Source: Cellulophaga sp. HaHaR_3_176 (GTDB lineage Bacteria > Bacteroidota > Bacteroidia > Flavobacteriales > Flavobacteriaceae). From it: 64,000 nucleotides of DNA. Shown here in pieces: positions 38,839 to 47,638 of this stretch. The stretch lies in assembly GCF_019021925.1 (NCBI RefSeq), contig NZ_CP058990.1, positions 2,630,001-2,694,000 of the forward strand. Direction: 5' to 3'. Numbering within the stretch: the stretch's first letter is position 1; every line of letters starts with the position of its first letter. A model generated the notes under the pieces. The model worked only from the letters and a program-made list of their open reading frames with translations, made no database searches and was not told the DNA's origin. The position numbers were made by a program, and so were the translations under genes.

Positions 38839-39789
38839 ATGAAAAGTCAAAAAATTACAGTATTATTTGTAATTACCATATTCTTTTCTAACTCAATACA
38901 AGCACAAGGAATATTTGAAAACGCAAAAAATAAAGTTACTAATGCAATCGGAAAAGTTAGTTATAAAAAACTTAGTAAAGATCCCATTTCAACTAATTTT
39001 AAAGACACCAATACAGATATAGATTTAGAGGATAATTTTGGAAATGAAGCCTCTTTTTTATCAATATGTGAACAACAAAGAAATACTGAGAACAATTATA
39101 TTCTTCATTCTGGTTTTTATGAGCTTGAGAGTATGAGTTTTTGTTTAAAAGCCGGAACATATGGCCCTAGCGAAGGTGACGGATACTTATATGCTCCTGT
39201 ATTAGGTAAAAAAGAAGAAATAGTTATTGCTATTCTTAAAAATTTCGAAGCACATCCTGAAATACCTCAACGTGATGTTCAATTACTATTATGGGCAATT
39301 ATAGCTAAGACTAAATTTACAAAACTAGCTAACCCTTTGAAAATAACAGCTACTAAATTATTAACTGCAGAACAAATTTTAGACTTGAACAACGGTATTT
39401 TAGGTTTCATACCCGAAAATGCTGTACAAAAAGCAACAAATAACGCACCTCAAACAATAAAAACAGTTATTGAAATTGAAAATAAAATGCGAGGTATGTT
39501 TGAGTCTGGACTAAGTACTTATGAAGAGTTTGAAGAACTAGCTATTTTAGGGGGCTCAGCTCCTGAAACAAATAACTTAATAAAAAGAGGCAGATGGTCT
39601 TTACATCCTGACGGTTACTATATACGTTATTTTCCGAATGGATATTCAAAAACAAGAGTTCAAATATACGTGCCTGAAGATATTGATATGGTAATTTACA
39701 ACGGTTCTGACGATATTGCAGTACCAGCTAATACAGGCGCACAAAGACTTGCACAATGTAACATTCCAGTAAAAATTTGTAGCAACTAA
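38839..39789 (+). CDS. Secreted protein of unknown function
   Basis: This 316-residue protein has a signal peptide (VLFVITIFFSNSIQAQ), then FENAKNKVTNAIGKVSY as an early amphipathic helix. The centre has SFCLKAGTYGPSEGDGY followed by QRDVQLLLWAIIAKT, and the C-terminus is beta-rich (WSLHPDGYYIRYFPNGYSKTRVQIYVP). I do not recognise a characterised family. The Cys-then-Gln arrangement in the centre recalls thioester domains of the TQXA/TED kind, but that is a weak resemblance. It stands alone, divergent from the copper island and upstream of the GAF gene. Confidence 0.75.
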   Translation: MKSQKITVLFVITIFFSNSIQAQGIFENAKNKVTNAIGKVSYKKLSKDPISTNFKDTNTDIDLEDNFGNEASFLSICEQQRNTENNYILHSGFYELESMSFCLKAGTYGPSEGDGYLYAPVLGKKEEIVIAILKNFEAHPEIPQRDVQLLLWAIIAKTKFTKLANPLKITATKLLTAEQILDLNNGILGFIPENAVQKATNNAPQTIKTVIEIENKMRGMFESGLSTYEEFEELAILGGSAPETNNLIKRGRWSLHPDGYYIRYFPNGYSKTRVQIYVPEDIDMVIYNGSDDIAVPANTGAQRLAQCNIPVKICSN

Positions 39790-39846
39790 AAAAATATTTT
39801 CCTATATAACATTGGTATATTAAATATATTTGCGAAAAAATATGCA

Positions 39847-40299
39847 ATGCTTGAAACATTAAAAAAACAAATTACAGCTATTACAGAAAATACTGCCGTA
39901 AGTACAGACTCCCGTTTACAAGACATCTGTGATCTTTTAAAAGAAAACATTGATTATTATGATTGGGTTGGTTTTTATTTTAAAAATGGTGATAAACCTG
40001 AATTAAAATTAGGTCCTTATGCTGGCGCAGAAACAGACCATACTATAATTCCATTCGGAAAAGGAATTTGCGGTCAAGTTGCCGTAAGTAATAAAAATTT
40101 TGTTGTGGCCGATGTTGCTGCTCAAGACAATTACATTGCATGTAGTATTACCGTAAAAGCTGAAATAGTAGTGCCGCTTTTTATAAATGGTGAAAATATT
40201 GGACAAATAGACATCGATTCTAATACTCCAAACCCTTTTACAGAGCAAGATGAGCGCTTTTTAGAGTTTGTAAATGCCGAAGTTGCTAAAATTCTTTAA
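39847..40299 (+). CDS. GAF-domain protein, free methionine-R-sulfoxide reductase-like
   Basis: This 150-residue protein is a single GAF domain. Cys75 (GKGICGQ) and Cys99 (NYIACSI) match the spacing of Cys94 and Cys118 of E. coli fRMsr, of which the latter is catalytic. The third cysteine (Cys84 there) is replaced by His65. Reduction of free Met-R-O is therefore plausible with a changed resolving step. A TATATTTG box lies about 15 bases upstream at 39825-39832. The family call is good; the exact activity is inference. Confidence 0.8.
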   Translation: MLETLKKQITAITENTAVSTDSRLQDICDLLKENIDYYDWVGFYFKNGDKPELKLGPYAGAETDHTIIPFGKGICGQVAVSNKNFVVADVAAQDNYIACSITVKAEIVVPLFINGENIGQIDIDSNTPNPFTEQDERFLEFVNAEVAKIL

Positions 40300-40350
40300 A
40301 ACTTTGGCTTTTTGTTGATAACATCAAGGTGTTATTAACTTCAAAAAAAT

Positions 40351-40358
40351 TACTTTTG
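40351..40358 (+). promoter_or_regulatory. -7 box of purH (TACTTTTG)
   Basis: An exact TAnnTTTG lies 33 bases before the purH ATG. It overlaps the left arm of the palindrome at 40354-40390, as expected for a site that controls promoter access. Confidence 0.5.
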
Positions 40359-40390
40359 TGTGCTTAATAGTTAACATTAAGCACACAAAA
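40354..40390. repeat. Perfect palindrome abutting the purH start codon
   Basis: The 15-bp arms TTTTGTGTGCTTAAT (40354-40368) and ATTAAGCACACAAAA (40376-40390) are perfect complements around a 7-base centre. The right arm ends directly before the purH ATG at 40391. As DNA it is a typical dimer-binding operator that overlaps the -7 box; as RNA the left arm would be mostly lost if transcription starts near 40364. Confidence 0.75.
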
Positions 40391-41923
40391 ATGAGCACCA
40401 CTAAAAAAGCTACATCAGCACTAATTTCTGTATTCCATAAAGATGGTTTAGAACCAATTGTAAAAAAGTTTCAAGAACTAGGTATTACTATCTATTCTAC
40501 TGGTGGAACTGAGAAATTTGTTAAAGATTTAGGCATAGATGTAGTACCAGTTGAAGATGTAACAAGTTATCCATCTATTTTAGGAGGTCGTGTTAAAACA
40601 TTACACCCAAAAGTTTTTGGAGGTATTTTAAATCGCCAAGACAATGAAAGTGATCAAAAACAATTAGCTGAATTTGAAATTCCGCAAATAGATATTGTTA
40701 TTGTTGATTTATACCCCTTCGAAAAAACAGTTGCTAGTGGAGCTCCTGAACAAGATATTATTGAAAAAATTGATATCGGTGGTATTTCTCTAATTAGAGC
40801 TGCTGCTAAAAACTTTAAAGATGTACTTTGTGTTTCTTCTATGGAAGATTATGCTGAAGTTTTAGAGTTAATATCTACTAATGACGGATCTACAACATTT
40901 GAAGACCGTAAGCGTTTTGCTGCAAAATCTTTCAATGTATCTTCTCACTACGATACTGCTATATTTAATTATTTCAATAAAGATAAGCAAGAAACTGTTT
41001 TAAAAATTAGTGAAACAAACGGTCAAGTTTTAAGATATGGTGAAAACCCTCATCAAAAAGGATTTTTCTTTGGAGATTTTGAAGCTATGTTCGATAAACT
41101 TCATGGTAAAGAATTATCATACAACAATTTATTAGATGTTGATGCTGCCGTTAATTTAATGGGAGAATTTAAAAATGACGAACCTACATTTGCTATTTTA
41201 AAACACAATAATGCTTGTGGTTTAGCTTCGAGAAGCACATTGCACCAAGCATATGTTGATGCTTTAGCAGGCGATCCTGTATCTGCATTCGGTGGTGTTT
41301 TAATCAGTAATAAAGAAATTGACAAAGCCACTGCTGAAGAAATACATCAATTATTCTGTGAGGTAGTTATAGCTCCTAGCTATGCTGCTGAAGCTTTAGA
41401 AATTTTAAAAGGAAAGAAAAATAGAATCATTTTAATTCAAAATGATGTTGCTTTACCAGACACATCAGTACGCACATGTTTAAACGGTGTTTTAGTACAA
41501 GAAAAAGATTCAAAAACAGATACTGAAGCTGATTTAACGAATGCAACAAAAACAGCTCCTACAACTCAAGAAATTGAAGATTTAATTTTCGCTTCTAAAC
41601 TTTGTAAGCATACAAAATCTAACACAATTGTTATTGCTAAAAACAAACAATTATGTGCTAGTGGTACAGGACAAACCTCTCGTGTAGATGCTTTAAATCA
41701 AGCAATTCACAAAGCTCAATCTTTTAAATTTGATTTAAATGGATCAGTTATGGCCAGTGATGCTTTCTTCCCTTTTCCAGATTGTGTAGAAATTGCGCAT
41801 AAAAGTGGCATATCGAGCGTTATACAACCAGGCGGGTCAATAAAAGATCAATTAAGCATCGATTATTGCAATGAAAACGGAATTTCTATGGTAATGACAG
41901 GAACACGTCATTTTAAACATTAA
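40391..41923 (+). CDS. purH: Bifunctional AICAR transformylase / IMP cyclohydrolase
   Basis: This 510-residue protein carries the IMP cyclohydrolase (MGS-like) domain in the first 190 residues (LGITIYSTGGTEKFVKDLG; VDLYPFEKT; IDIGGISLIRAAAKNF) and the transformylase domain after it (LRYGENPHQKG; AFGGVLISNKEID; SDAFFPFPD). It does the last two steps of IMP synthesis. The start is the ATG at 40391, because the frame upstream to 40358 is inside the palindrome and promoter. Length is normal. Confidence 0.98.
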   Translation: MSTTKKATSALISVFHKDGLEPIVKKFQELGITIYSTGGTEKFVKDLGIDVVPVEDVTSYPSILGGRVKTLHPKVFGGILNRQDNESDQKQLAEFEIPQIDIVIVDLYPFEKTVASGAPEQDIIEKIDIGGISLIRAAAKNFKDVLCVSSMEDYAEVLELISTNDGSTTFEDRKRFAAKSFNVSSHYDTAIFNYFNKDKQETVLKISETNGQVLRYGENPHQKGFFFGDFEAMFDKLHGKELSYNNLLDVDAAVNLMGEFKNDEPTFAILKHNNACGLASRSTLHQAYVDALAGDPVSAFGGVLISNKEIDKATAEEIHQLFCEVVIAPSYAAEALEILKGKKNRIILIQNDVALPDTSVRTCLNGVLVQEKDSKTDTEADLTNATKTAPTTQEIEDLIFASKLCKHTKSNTIVIAKNKQLCASGTGQTSRVDALNQAIHKAQSFKFDLNGSVMASDAFFPFPDCVEIAHKSGISSVIQPGGSIKDQLSIDYCNENGISMVMTGTRHFKH

Positions 41924-41978
41924 TTTTGTTACTTTCGTCGATAAAACATACATTTAGTCCACAACCAAATAATTAATA

Positions 41979-43007
41979 ATGGGATTTTTTGATTTCTTGA
42001 CAGAGGAAATAGCTATAGATTTAGGCACAGCTAACACTCTTATCATACACAATGACAAAGTCGTTGTTGACAGTCCATCTATTGTTGCCAGAGATAGAAT
42101 AAGCGGTAAAATAATTGCAGTTGGAAAAGAAGCCAACATGATGCAAGGAAAAACCCATGAAAATATAAAAACAATTCGTCCATTGAAAGATGGTGTTATT
42201 GCAGATTTTGATGCATCTGAAAAGATGATTAACATGTTCATTAAGAACATTCCTGCTTTAAAGAAAAAATGGTTTCCACCTGCATTACGAATGGTTATTT
42301 GTATCCCTTCTGGTATTACAGAAGTAGAAATGCGAGCTGTAAAAGAATCGGCAGAACGTGTAAACGGAAAAGAAGTTTACTTAATACATGAACCAATGGC
42401 CGCGGCAATTGGTATCGGTTTAGACATCATGCAACCAAAAGGAAACATGATTGTTGATATAGGAGGTGGTACTACTGAAATTGCTGTAATTGCATTAGGC
42501 GGTATTGTTTGTGATAAATCTGTAAAAATTGCAGGTGATGTTTTTACAAATGATATTATTTATTACATGCGTACACAACACAACCTTTATGTTGGCGAAA
42601 GTACTGCTGAAAATATAAAAATCACGATTGGTTCTGCTACTGAAGATTTACAAACTCCACCAGATGAAATGTCTGTTCAAGGGCGTGATTTATTAACAGG
42701 AAAACCAAAACAAGTACAAATATCTTTTAGAGAAATTGCGAAAGCATTAGACAAATCTATTTTAAGAGTTGAAGATGCCGTAATGGAAACATTATCTCAA
42801 ACACCTCCTGAATTAGCTGCTGACATTTACAACACTGGTATTTATTTAGCTGGTGGTGGATCTATGCTACGCGGTCTAGATAGAAGGTTATCTCAAAAAA
42901 CAGATTTACCTGTATATATAGCAGAAGATCCGTTAAGAGCAGTTGTTAGAGGTACTGGTATCGCACTTAAAAACTTAGAGCGATATAAAAGTATTTTAAT
43001 CAAATAG
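41979..43007 (+). CDS. mreB: Rod-shape actin homologue MreB
   Basis: This 342-residue actin-fold protein has phosphate-1 IDLGTANTLI, phosphate-2 MIVDIGGGTTEIAVI and adenosine motifs (GIYLAGGGSMLRG). It assembles on the inner membrane and steers the peptidoglycan machinery. It starts the mreB-mreC-mreD-mrdA-rodA cluster. A TACTTTCG box (one mismatch from TAnnTTTG) lies about 50 bases upstream. Length and sequence are typical. Confidence 0.98.
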   Translation: MGFFDFLTEEIAIDLGTANTLIIHNDKVVVDSPSIVARDRISGKIIAVGKEANMMQGKTHENIKTIRPLKDGVIADFDASEKMINMFIKNIPALKKKWFPPALRMVICIPSGITEVEMRAVKESAERVNGKEVYLIHEPMAAAIGIGLDIMQPKGNMIVDIGGGTTEIAVIALGGIVCDKSVKIAGDVFTNDIIYYMRTQHNLYVGESTAENIKITIGSATEDLQTPPDEMSVQGRDLLTGKPKQVQISFREIAKALDKSILRVEDAVMETLSQTPPELAADIYNTGIYLAGGGSMLRGLDRRLSQKTDLPVYIAEDPLRAVVRGTGIALKNLERYKSILIK

Positions 43008-43018
43008 CAAAGACATTA

Positions 43019-43066
43019 ATTCTTTCGGTAATTTAAACTCAACTTGTTTTAACTTGCCGAAAGAAT
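43019..43066 (+). other. Hairpin between mreB and mreC
   Basis: Ten-bp perfect arms, ATTCTTTCGG (43019-43028) and CCGAAAGAAT (43057-43066), enclose a 28-base loop. There is no T-run, so it is more likely an mRNA processing or attenuation element than a terminator. It would separate mreB expression from that of the lower-copy mreC, mreD, mrdA and rodA products. Confidence 0.5.
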
Positions 43067-43096
43067 ATAATAATCACTAGCAAATAGTTAAAGTGA

Positions 43097-43930
43097 ATGC
43101 AGCAGATTATCAATTTTATAATCCGGAATAAAAATCTGTTACTTTATTTATTCCTTTTATTCATATCACTGAGTTTTACTATTCAGTCTCACTCCTATCA
43201 CCAATCTAAATTTTTCAGTTCTGCAAGTTGGTTTTCTGGTGGTATTTATAATACTACAAATGGCATCTCATCTTATTTTAATTTAGAACAAGAAAATGAA
43301 AAATTAGTAAAAGAGAACATGCTTTTGAGAAATATTCTTATTAATAAAGAATATAATTTAAACGCACCTATAGACTCTTTAACGATAGATACTACAAATA
43401 CAGATTTTACAATTGTATCCGCTAAAATTATCAAAAACAGTTATTCTCTTTTAGATAATTATATAACTTTGGATAAAGGATCTAGTGATGGTATTACACA
43501 AGATATGGGTGTAATTACACCTGACGGAATACTTGGAATTGTAGAAAACACAACTGAAAAGTTCTCTCGCATACAAAGTATATTAAACAGAAGGTCGAAC
43601 TTAAACGCTAAAATTAAAAATACTAACAATTTCGGCTCACTTATATGGAACGCTAAAGATTTTTCCACAGTACAATTAATTGATATACCAAGGCGAGTAC
43701 CTATAAAAGTAGGTGACACAATACTTACTGGTGCATCATCTAGTATTTTTCCAGAAAACATTCCTATCGGAGTAATTAAAAAATTTGATTTAGATATTTC
43801 TAAAAGCTCTTACAGCATAGACATTACTCTTTTCAACGACATGTCTAACATTAAAAACGTTTACATAATTAATAATTTAAATCGCAAAGCGATAGAAGAA
43901 CTAGAATCAAAAAATCCTAATGGCCAGTAA
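43097..43930 (+). CDS. mreC: Rod-shape protein MreC
   Basis: This 277-residue protein has one N-terminal membrane helix (about residues 12-30), a coiled-coil segment (EQENEKLVKENMLLRNIL) and two beta-rich periplasmic domains with the conserved MreC features (VSAKIIKNSY, LDKGSSDGI, GVIDPDGI-like GVITPDGILGIV). It couples MreB to the periplasmic elongation enzymes. Its end overlaps the mreD start by 11 bases. Confidence 0.95.
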   Translation: MQQIINFIIRNKNLLLYLFLLFISLSFTIQSHSYHQSKFFSSASWFSGGIYNTTNGISSYFNLEQENEKLVKENMLLRNILINKEYNLNAPIDSLTIDTTNTDFTIVSAKIIKNSYSLLDNYITLDKGSSDGITQDMGVITPDGILGIVENTTEKFSRIQSILNRRSNLNAKIKNTNNFGSLIWNAKDFSTVQLIDIPRRVPIKVGDTILTGASSSIFPENIPIGVIKKFDLDISKSSYSIDITLFNDMSNIKNVYIINNLNRKAIEELESKNPNGQ

Positions 43931-44429
43931 TTACTACTTCATAAATATAGTTCGGTTTATTTTACTTGTATTAGCACAGGTTCTAATATGTAATAGAATA
44001 GGATATTTAGGCTACATAAATCCTATGATTTATATTCTGTTTTTATATTGGTACCCTGTTAAACAAAATAGAGCAGTTTTTTTAATTATTGCTTTTTTAT
44101 TAGGCTTCACTGTTGATGTTTTTTCTGACAGCCTAGCCATACACACAGCAGCTACAGTGACAATAGCTTATTTAAGGCCAACCATTATGCGTTTTTGTTT
44201 TGGTGTCAATTTTGATTTTCAAAGTTTTAAAATTTCTGGAGTTCCAGCCATTCAAAAACTTACGTATTTAACATTATTAATTGTCATTCATCACACAATA
44301 TTCTTTACTCTAGAAGTTTTTAATTTTGATAATATTCTTCTAATTTTAAAGAAAATAATAATTGTAAGTATTGCATCAACATTAATATGTGTTTTACTCA
44401 GTTCTCTTTTTAGTGTTAAAAAAGAATAA
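43920..44429 (+). CDS. mreD: Rod-shape protein MreD
   Basis: This 169-residue protein is nearly all hydrophobic, with about five predicted helices and the MreD-type YINPMIYILFLYWYPV and LGFTVDVFSDSLAIHT motifs. It is the membrane partner of MreC in the elongasome. Start at ATG 43920 overlaps mreC by 11 bases. Confidence 0.92.
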   Translation: MASNYYFINIVRFILLVLAQVLICNRIGYLGYINPMIYILFLYWYPVKQNRAVFLIIAFLLGFTVDVFSDSLAIHTAATVTIAYLRPTIMRFCFGVNFDFQSFKISGVPAIQKLTYLTLLIVIHHTIFFTLEVFNFDNILLILKKIIIVSIASTLICVLLSSLFSVKKE

Positions 44430-44496
44430 AAAACACTTAAGTATCCTATTTTGGCTACTAATTTTATTTCCTTTGTTAAAACTTCTTTCATTCTAA

Positions 44497-46365
44497 ATGA
44501 AAAAACTGCTTTTATCTTCGATAATCATAATTATAGGGCTTTCTTTTATAGGGAGACTCTCTTACTTACAAGTATTTAAATACTCACAAACACAAGTATT
44601 AGAAGATTCTGCCATAAAAGCCATTTATGATTACCCTGAAAGAGGCTATATTTATGATCGTAGCGGTGAATTACTAGTCGCTAACCAACCAGCTTACGAT
44701 ATAATGGTTATACCACGTGAAGTACGACAATTAGATACTTTAGAATTTTGCGGATTACTAGGTATCGAAAAAGAAGTTTTTTTAAAAAAACTTCTTAAAG
44801 CTAAAAAATACTCTACAAGATTACCATCGGTAGTTGTTCACCAACTATCAAAAGCTGATTATGCTCGCTTACAAGAAAAAATGAGAAAGTATAATGGCTT
44901 TTATATTCAAAAAAGATCTCTTAGATACTACGACACAAAAAGTGGTGCAAATGTATTTGGTTTTATTTCTGAAGTCAACGATTATGAGTTGAGTCAAAAC
45001 CCATATTACAAGCAAGGAGAATTAAAAGGTCGTACAGGTATTGAAAAACAGTACGAAGAAGTTTTGCGAGGTAGAAAAGGAGTAAAATACATTCAAAAAG
45101 ATAGATTCAATAGAGATATTGGACCATATAAAAGTGGAACACTAGACACCTTACCTGAGCAAGGTAAAGCCATTAAAATTACAATCGACAAAACATTACA
45201 AGAATACGGCGAACTTTTAATGAATGGAAAACGAGGTGGCGTTGTTGCTATAGAACCATCAAGTGGAGAAATTTTAGCAATGATTTCAGGCCCATCTTAT
45301 GACCCCTCATTGCTCGTAGGAAGAGAGCGATCTAAGAATTATACAAAGTTATATAATGACTCTATAGCACAGCCTACTTACGACAGATCTGTATTAGCAC
45401 AAACATCTCCTGGATCTCCTTTCAAAGCTATTAATGCTTTAATAGGTTTACAAGAAGAGGTTATCACACCTGAAACACAAATCAGATGCTTCAATGGGTT
45501 TTATGTAGGTAAAAAGAAAAGAGGTTGCCATTGTGGTGGTGGATTGAGAGATTTAAATGTTGGCATTTATAAATCTTGTAATGCCTATTTTGCAGGTACT
45601 TTTAGAAAAATATTTGATAAATTCCCAACAACACAAGAGGGGCTAGATGTATGGGAAAAACACGTCAAAAGCTTTGGACTAGGTACTTTTTTAGGTTCTG
45701 ATATACCAACTGGTAGAAAAGGATCTATTCCTAATAGAAATACATATGACAGAATGTATGGTGAGAATAGATGGGCCGCTACCTATTTTATATCTAATGC
45801 GATTGGGCAAGGAGAAATATTAGTTACTCCTATTCAACTAGCTAATATGACTGCAGCAATTGCAAATAGAGGTTTTTACATCACCCCACACATCTTAAAA
45901 GAAGTTGACGGAAAAAAAGTTGATGACCCTAATTTTACAGAACCTAAACACACTTCTATAGATAAAAAACATTTTGACCCTGTTGTTGAAGGTATGAGAA
46001 ATGTTTACACACAAGGTACTGGATACTATGTACAAATACCAGGTATTGATATTGCAGGTAAAACAGGAACTGTAGAAAACTTTACAAAAATCGATGGCGT
46101 AAGAACTCAGCTTACAGATCATTCTGTATTTATTGCATTTGCACCCGTTGATGACCCCAAAATAGCTATTGCGGTATATATTGAAAATGGTTATTATGGA
46201 GGGCGATATGCAGGGCATATAGCATCGTTATTAATAGAAAAATATTTGAAAGGAGAAATCACCCGAACAGATTTAGAACAGCGCATGTTAGAAAAAACAT
46301 TAGATAAAGAATATGCTAAACCACTTAGTGGCGAACCTTTTATAATTAACGAGCGTGTCTGGTAA
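44497..46365 (+). CDS. mrdA: Penicillin-binding protein 2 (elongation transpeptidase)
   Basis: This 622-residue protein has one N-terminal membrane helix, the PBP dimerisation domain (YPERGYIYDRSGELLVAN) and the transpeptidase domain. The active-site motifs are complete: SPFK (SxxK) in TSPGSPFKAINAL, SCN (SxN) in YKSCNAYF and KTGT in IAGKTGTVENF. It crosslinks peptidoglycan during elongation with RodA. Its last codons overlap the GTG start of rodA. Confidence 0.97.
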   Translation: MKKLLLSSIIIIIGLSFIGRLSYLQVFKYSQTQVLEDSAIKAIYDYPERGYIYDRSGELLVANQPAYDIMVIPREVRQLDTLEFCGLLGIEKEVFLKKLLKAKKYSTRLPSVVVHQLSKADYARLQEKMRKYNGFYIQKRSLRYYDTKSGANVFGFISEVNDYELSQNPYYKQGELKGRTGIEKQYEEVLRGRKGVKYIQKDRFNRDIGPYKSGTLDTLPEQGKAIKITIDKTLQEYGELLMNGKRGGVVAIEPSSGEILAMISGPSYDPSLLVGRERSKNYTKLYNDSIAQPTYDRSVLAQTSPGSPFKAINALIGLQEEVITPETQIRCFNGFYVGKKKRGCHCGGGLRDLNVGIYKSCNAYFAGTFRKIFDKFPTTQEGLDVWEKHVKSFGLGTFLGSDIPTGRKGSIPNRNTYDRMYGENRWAATYFISNAIGQGEILVTPIQLANMTAAIANRGFYITPHILKEVDGKKVDDPNFTEPKHTSIDKKHFDPVVEGMRNVYTQGTGYYVQIPGIDIAGKTGTVENFTKIDGVRTQLTDHSVFIAFAPVDDPKIAIAVYIENGYYGGRYAGHIASLLIEKYLKGEITRTDLEQRMLEKTLDKEYAKPLSGEPFIINERVW

Positions 46366-47638
46366 AGATTTATTAAAAAGGCTGGACTGGTTATCTATTC
46401 TAATATTTGTTTTATTAGTAGCTATTGGGTGGGTAAATATTTACTCTAGCACCTACTCAGAAGCGCATGGAGGTGTTTTTGATTTCTCTAGTATTTATGG
46501 GAAACAACTTATGTTTATTGCTATAGACGTTGCATTCTTAATTATAATACTGTCATTAGAAAGTAATTTTTTCGAACGTTTTTCGAGTATCATATACACC
46601 ATTTCATTAGTATTATTACTTGGCTTATATATATTCGGAACCACGATTGCTGGAGCTACTTCTTGGTATAACTTGGGGTTCTTTAATTTGCAACCTTCCG
46701 AATTGGCAAAAGTTGCAACTGCACTAGCAGTTGCTAAATATTTAAGTGATATTCAAACCGATATAAAAAGAAGAAAAGATCAATTTTATGCCTTTTTGGT
46801 ATTATTGATACCTGCTATTTTAGTAATACCACAACCAGATCCTGGTAGCGCCCTCGTCTTTTTCTCTTTAGTATTTGTTCTTTTCAGAGAAGGAATTCCA
46901 GTTTTCTATTTAGGAATAGGATTGTTTGCAATTATGATTTTCGTTTGCACATTAATGTTTGGTAGCATTTGGATTGCTATAATTTTAGGTTTAATCTTGG
47001 CTGTTTTTCTATTACTTAAAAAGCAATCTTTTAAAGTGCCTTTAATACCAATAATTGGTATCTATATTGTAACGATTTTGTTTTCACTATCTGTTAATTT
47101 TGTTTTTGAAAATGTTTTCGAACAAAGACATAGAGATCGATTTAGCTTATGGTTAAGTCTTGAAAAAGACCCATCTAAATTAGAAGAAATTAGAAAAACA
47201 ATTGGCTACAATACCTATCAATCAGAAAAAGCAATTGAATCTGGCGGATTTTTTGGCAAAGGTTTTTTGGAAGGCACTAGAACTAAAGGAGATTTTGTGC
47301 CTGAACAGCATACTGATTATATATTCAGCACTGTTGGTGAAGAATGGGGCTTTATAGGTACCACAACTGTTATAATTCTCTTTTCAATATTACTACTTAG
47401 ACTTGTATTTCTTGCCGAACGTCAAAAAAATGCTTTCAGTAGAATGTATGGCTACGGTGTCGTTTCTATTTTACTTGTACATTATTTTATCAATGTAGGC
47501 ATGGTTATCGGCGTTTTACCTACCATAGGAATTCCGTTACCATTTTTCAGCTATGGAGGATCAGGTTTATTAGGGTTTACAGCTTTATTATTTATCTTTT
47601 TAAAGATGGACTCTAACAGGCTTAAAGAAGGCTTTTAA
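46355..47638 (+). CDS. rodA: Peptidoglycan glycosyltransferase RodA
   Basis: This 427-residue SEDS protein has about ten membrane helices. Conserved segments include GATSWYNLGFFNLQPSELAKVA, IPQPDPGSALVF, EQHTDYIFSTVGEEWGF and LPTIGIPLPFFSYGGSGL. It polymerises glycan strands together with PBP2. The start is GTG at 46355, overlapping mrdA by 11 bases. The endonuclease gene on the other strand overlaps its stop by four bases. Confidence 0.96.
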   Translation: MSGKDLLKRLDWLSILIFVLLVAIGWVNIYSSTYSEAHGGVFDFSSIYGKQLMFIAIDVAFLIIILSLESNFFERFSSIIYTISLVLLLGLYIFGTTIAGATSWYNLGFFNLQPSELAKVATALAVAKYLSDIQTDIKRRKDQFYAFLVLLIPAILVIPQPDPGSALVFFSLVFVLFREGIPVFYLGIGLFAIMIFVCTLMFGSIWIAIILGLILAVFLLLKKQSFKVPLIPIIGIYIVTILFSLSVNFVFENVFEQRHRDRFSLWLSLEKDPSKLEEIRKTIGYNTYQSEKAIESGGFFGKGFLEGTRTKGDFVPEQHTDYIFSTVGEEWGFIGTTTVIILFSILLLRLVFLAERQKNAFSRMYGYGVVSILLVHYFINVGMVIGVLPTIGIPLPFFSYGGSGLLGFTALLFIFLKMDSNRLKEGF

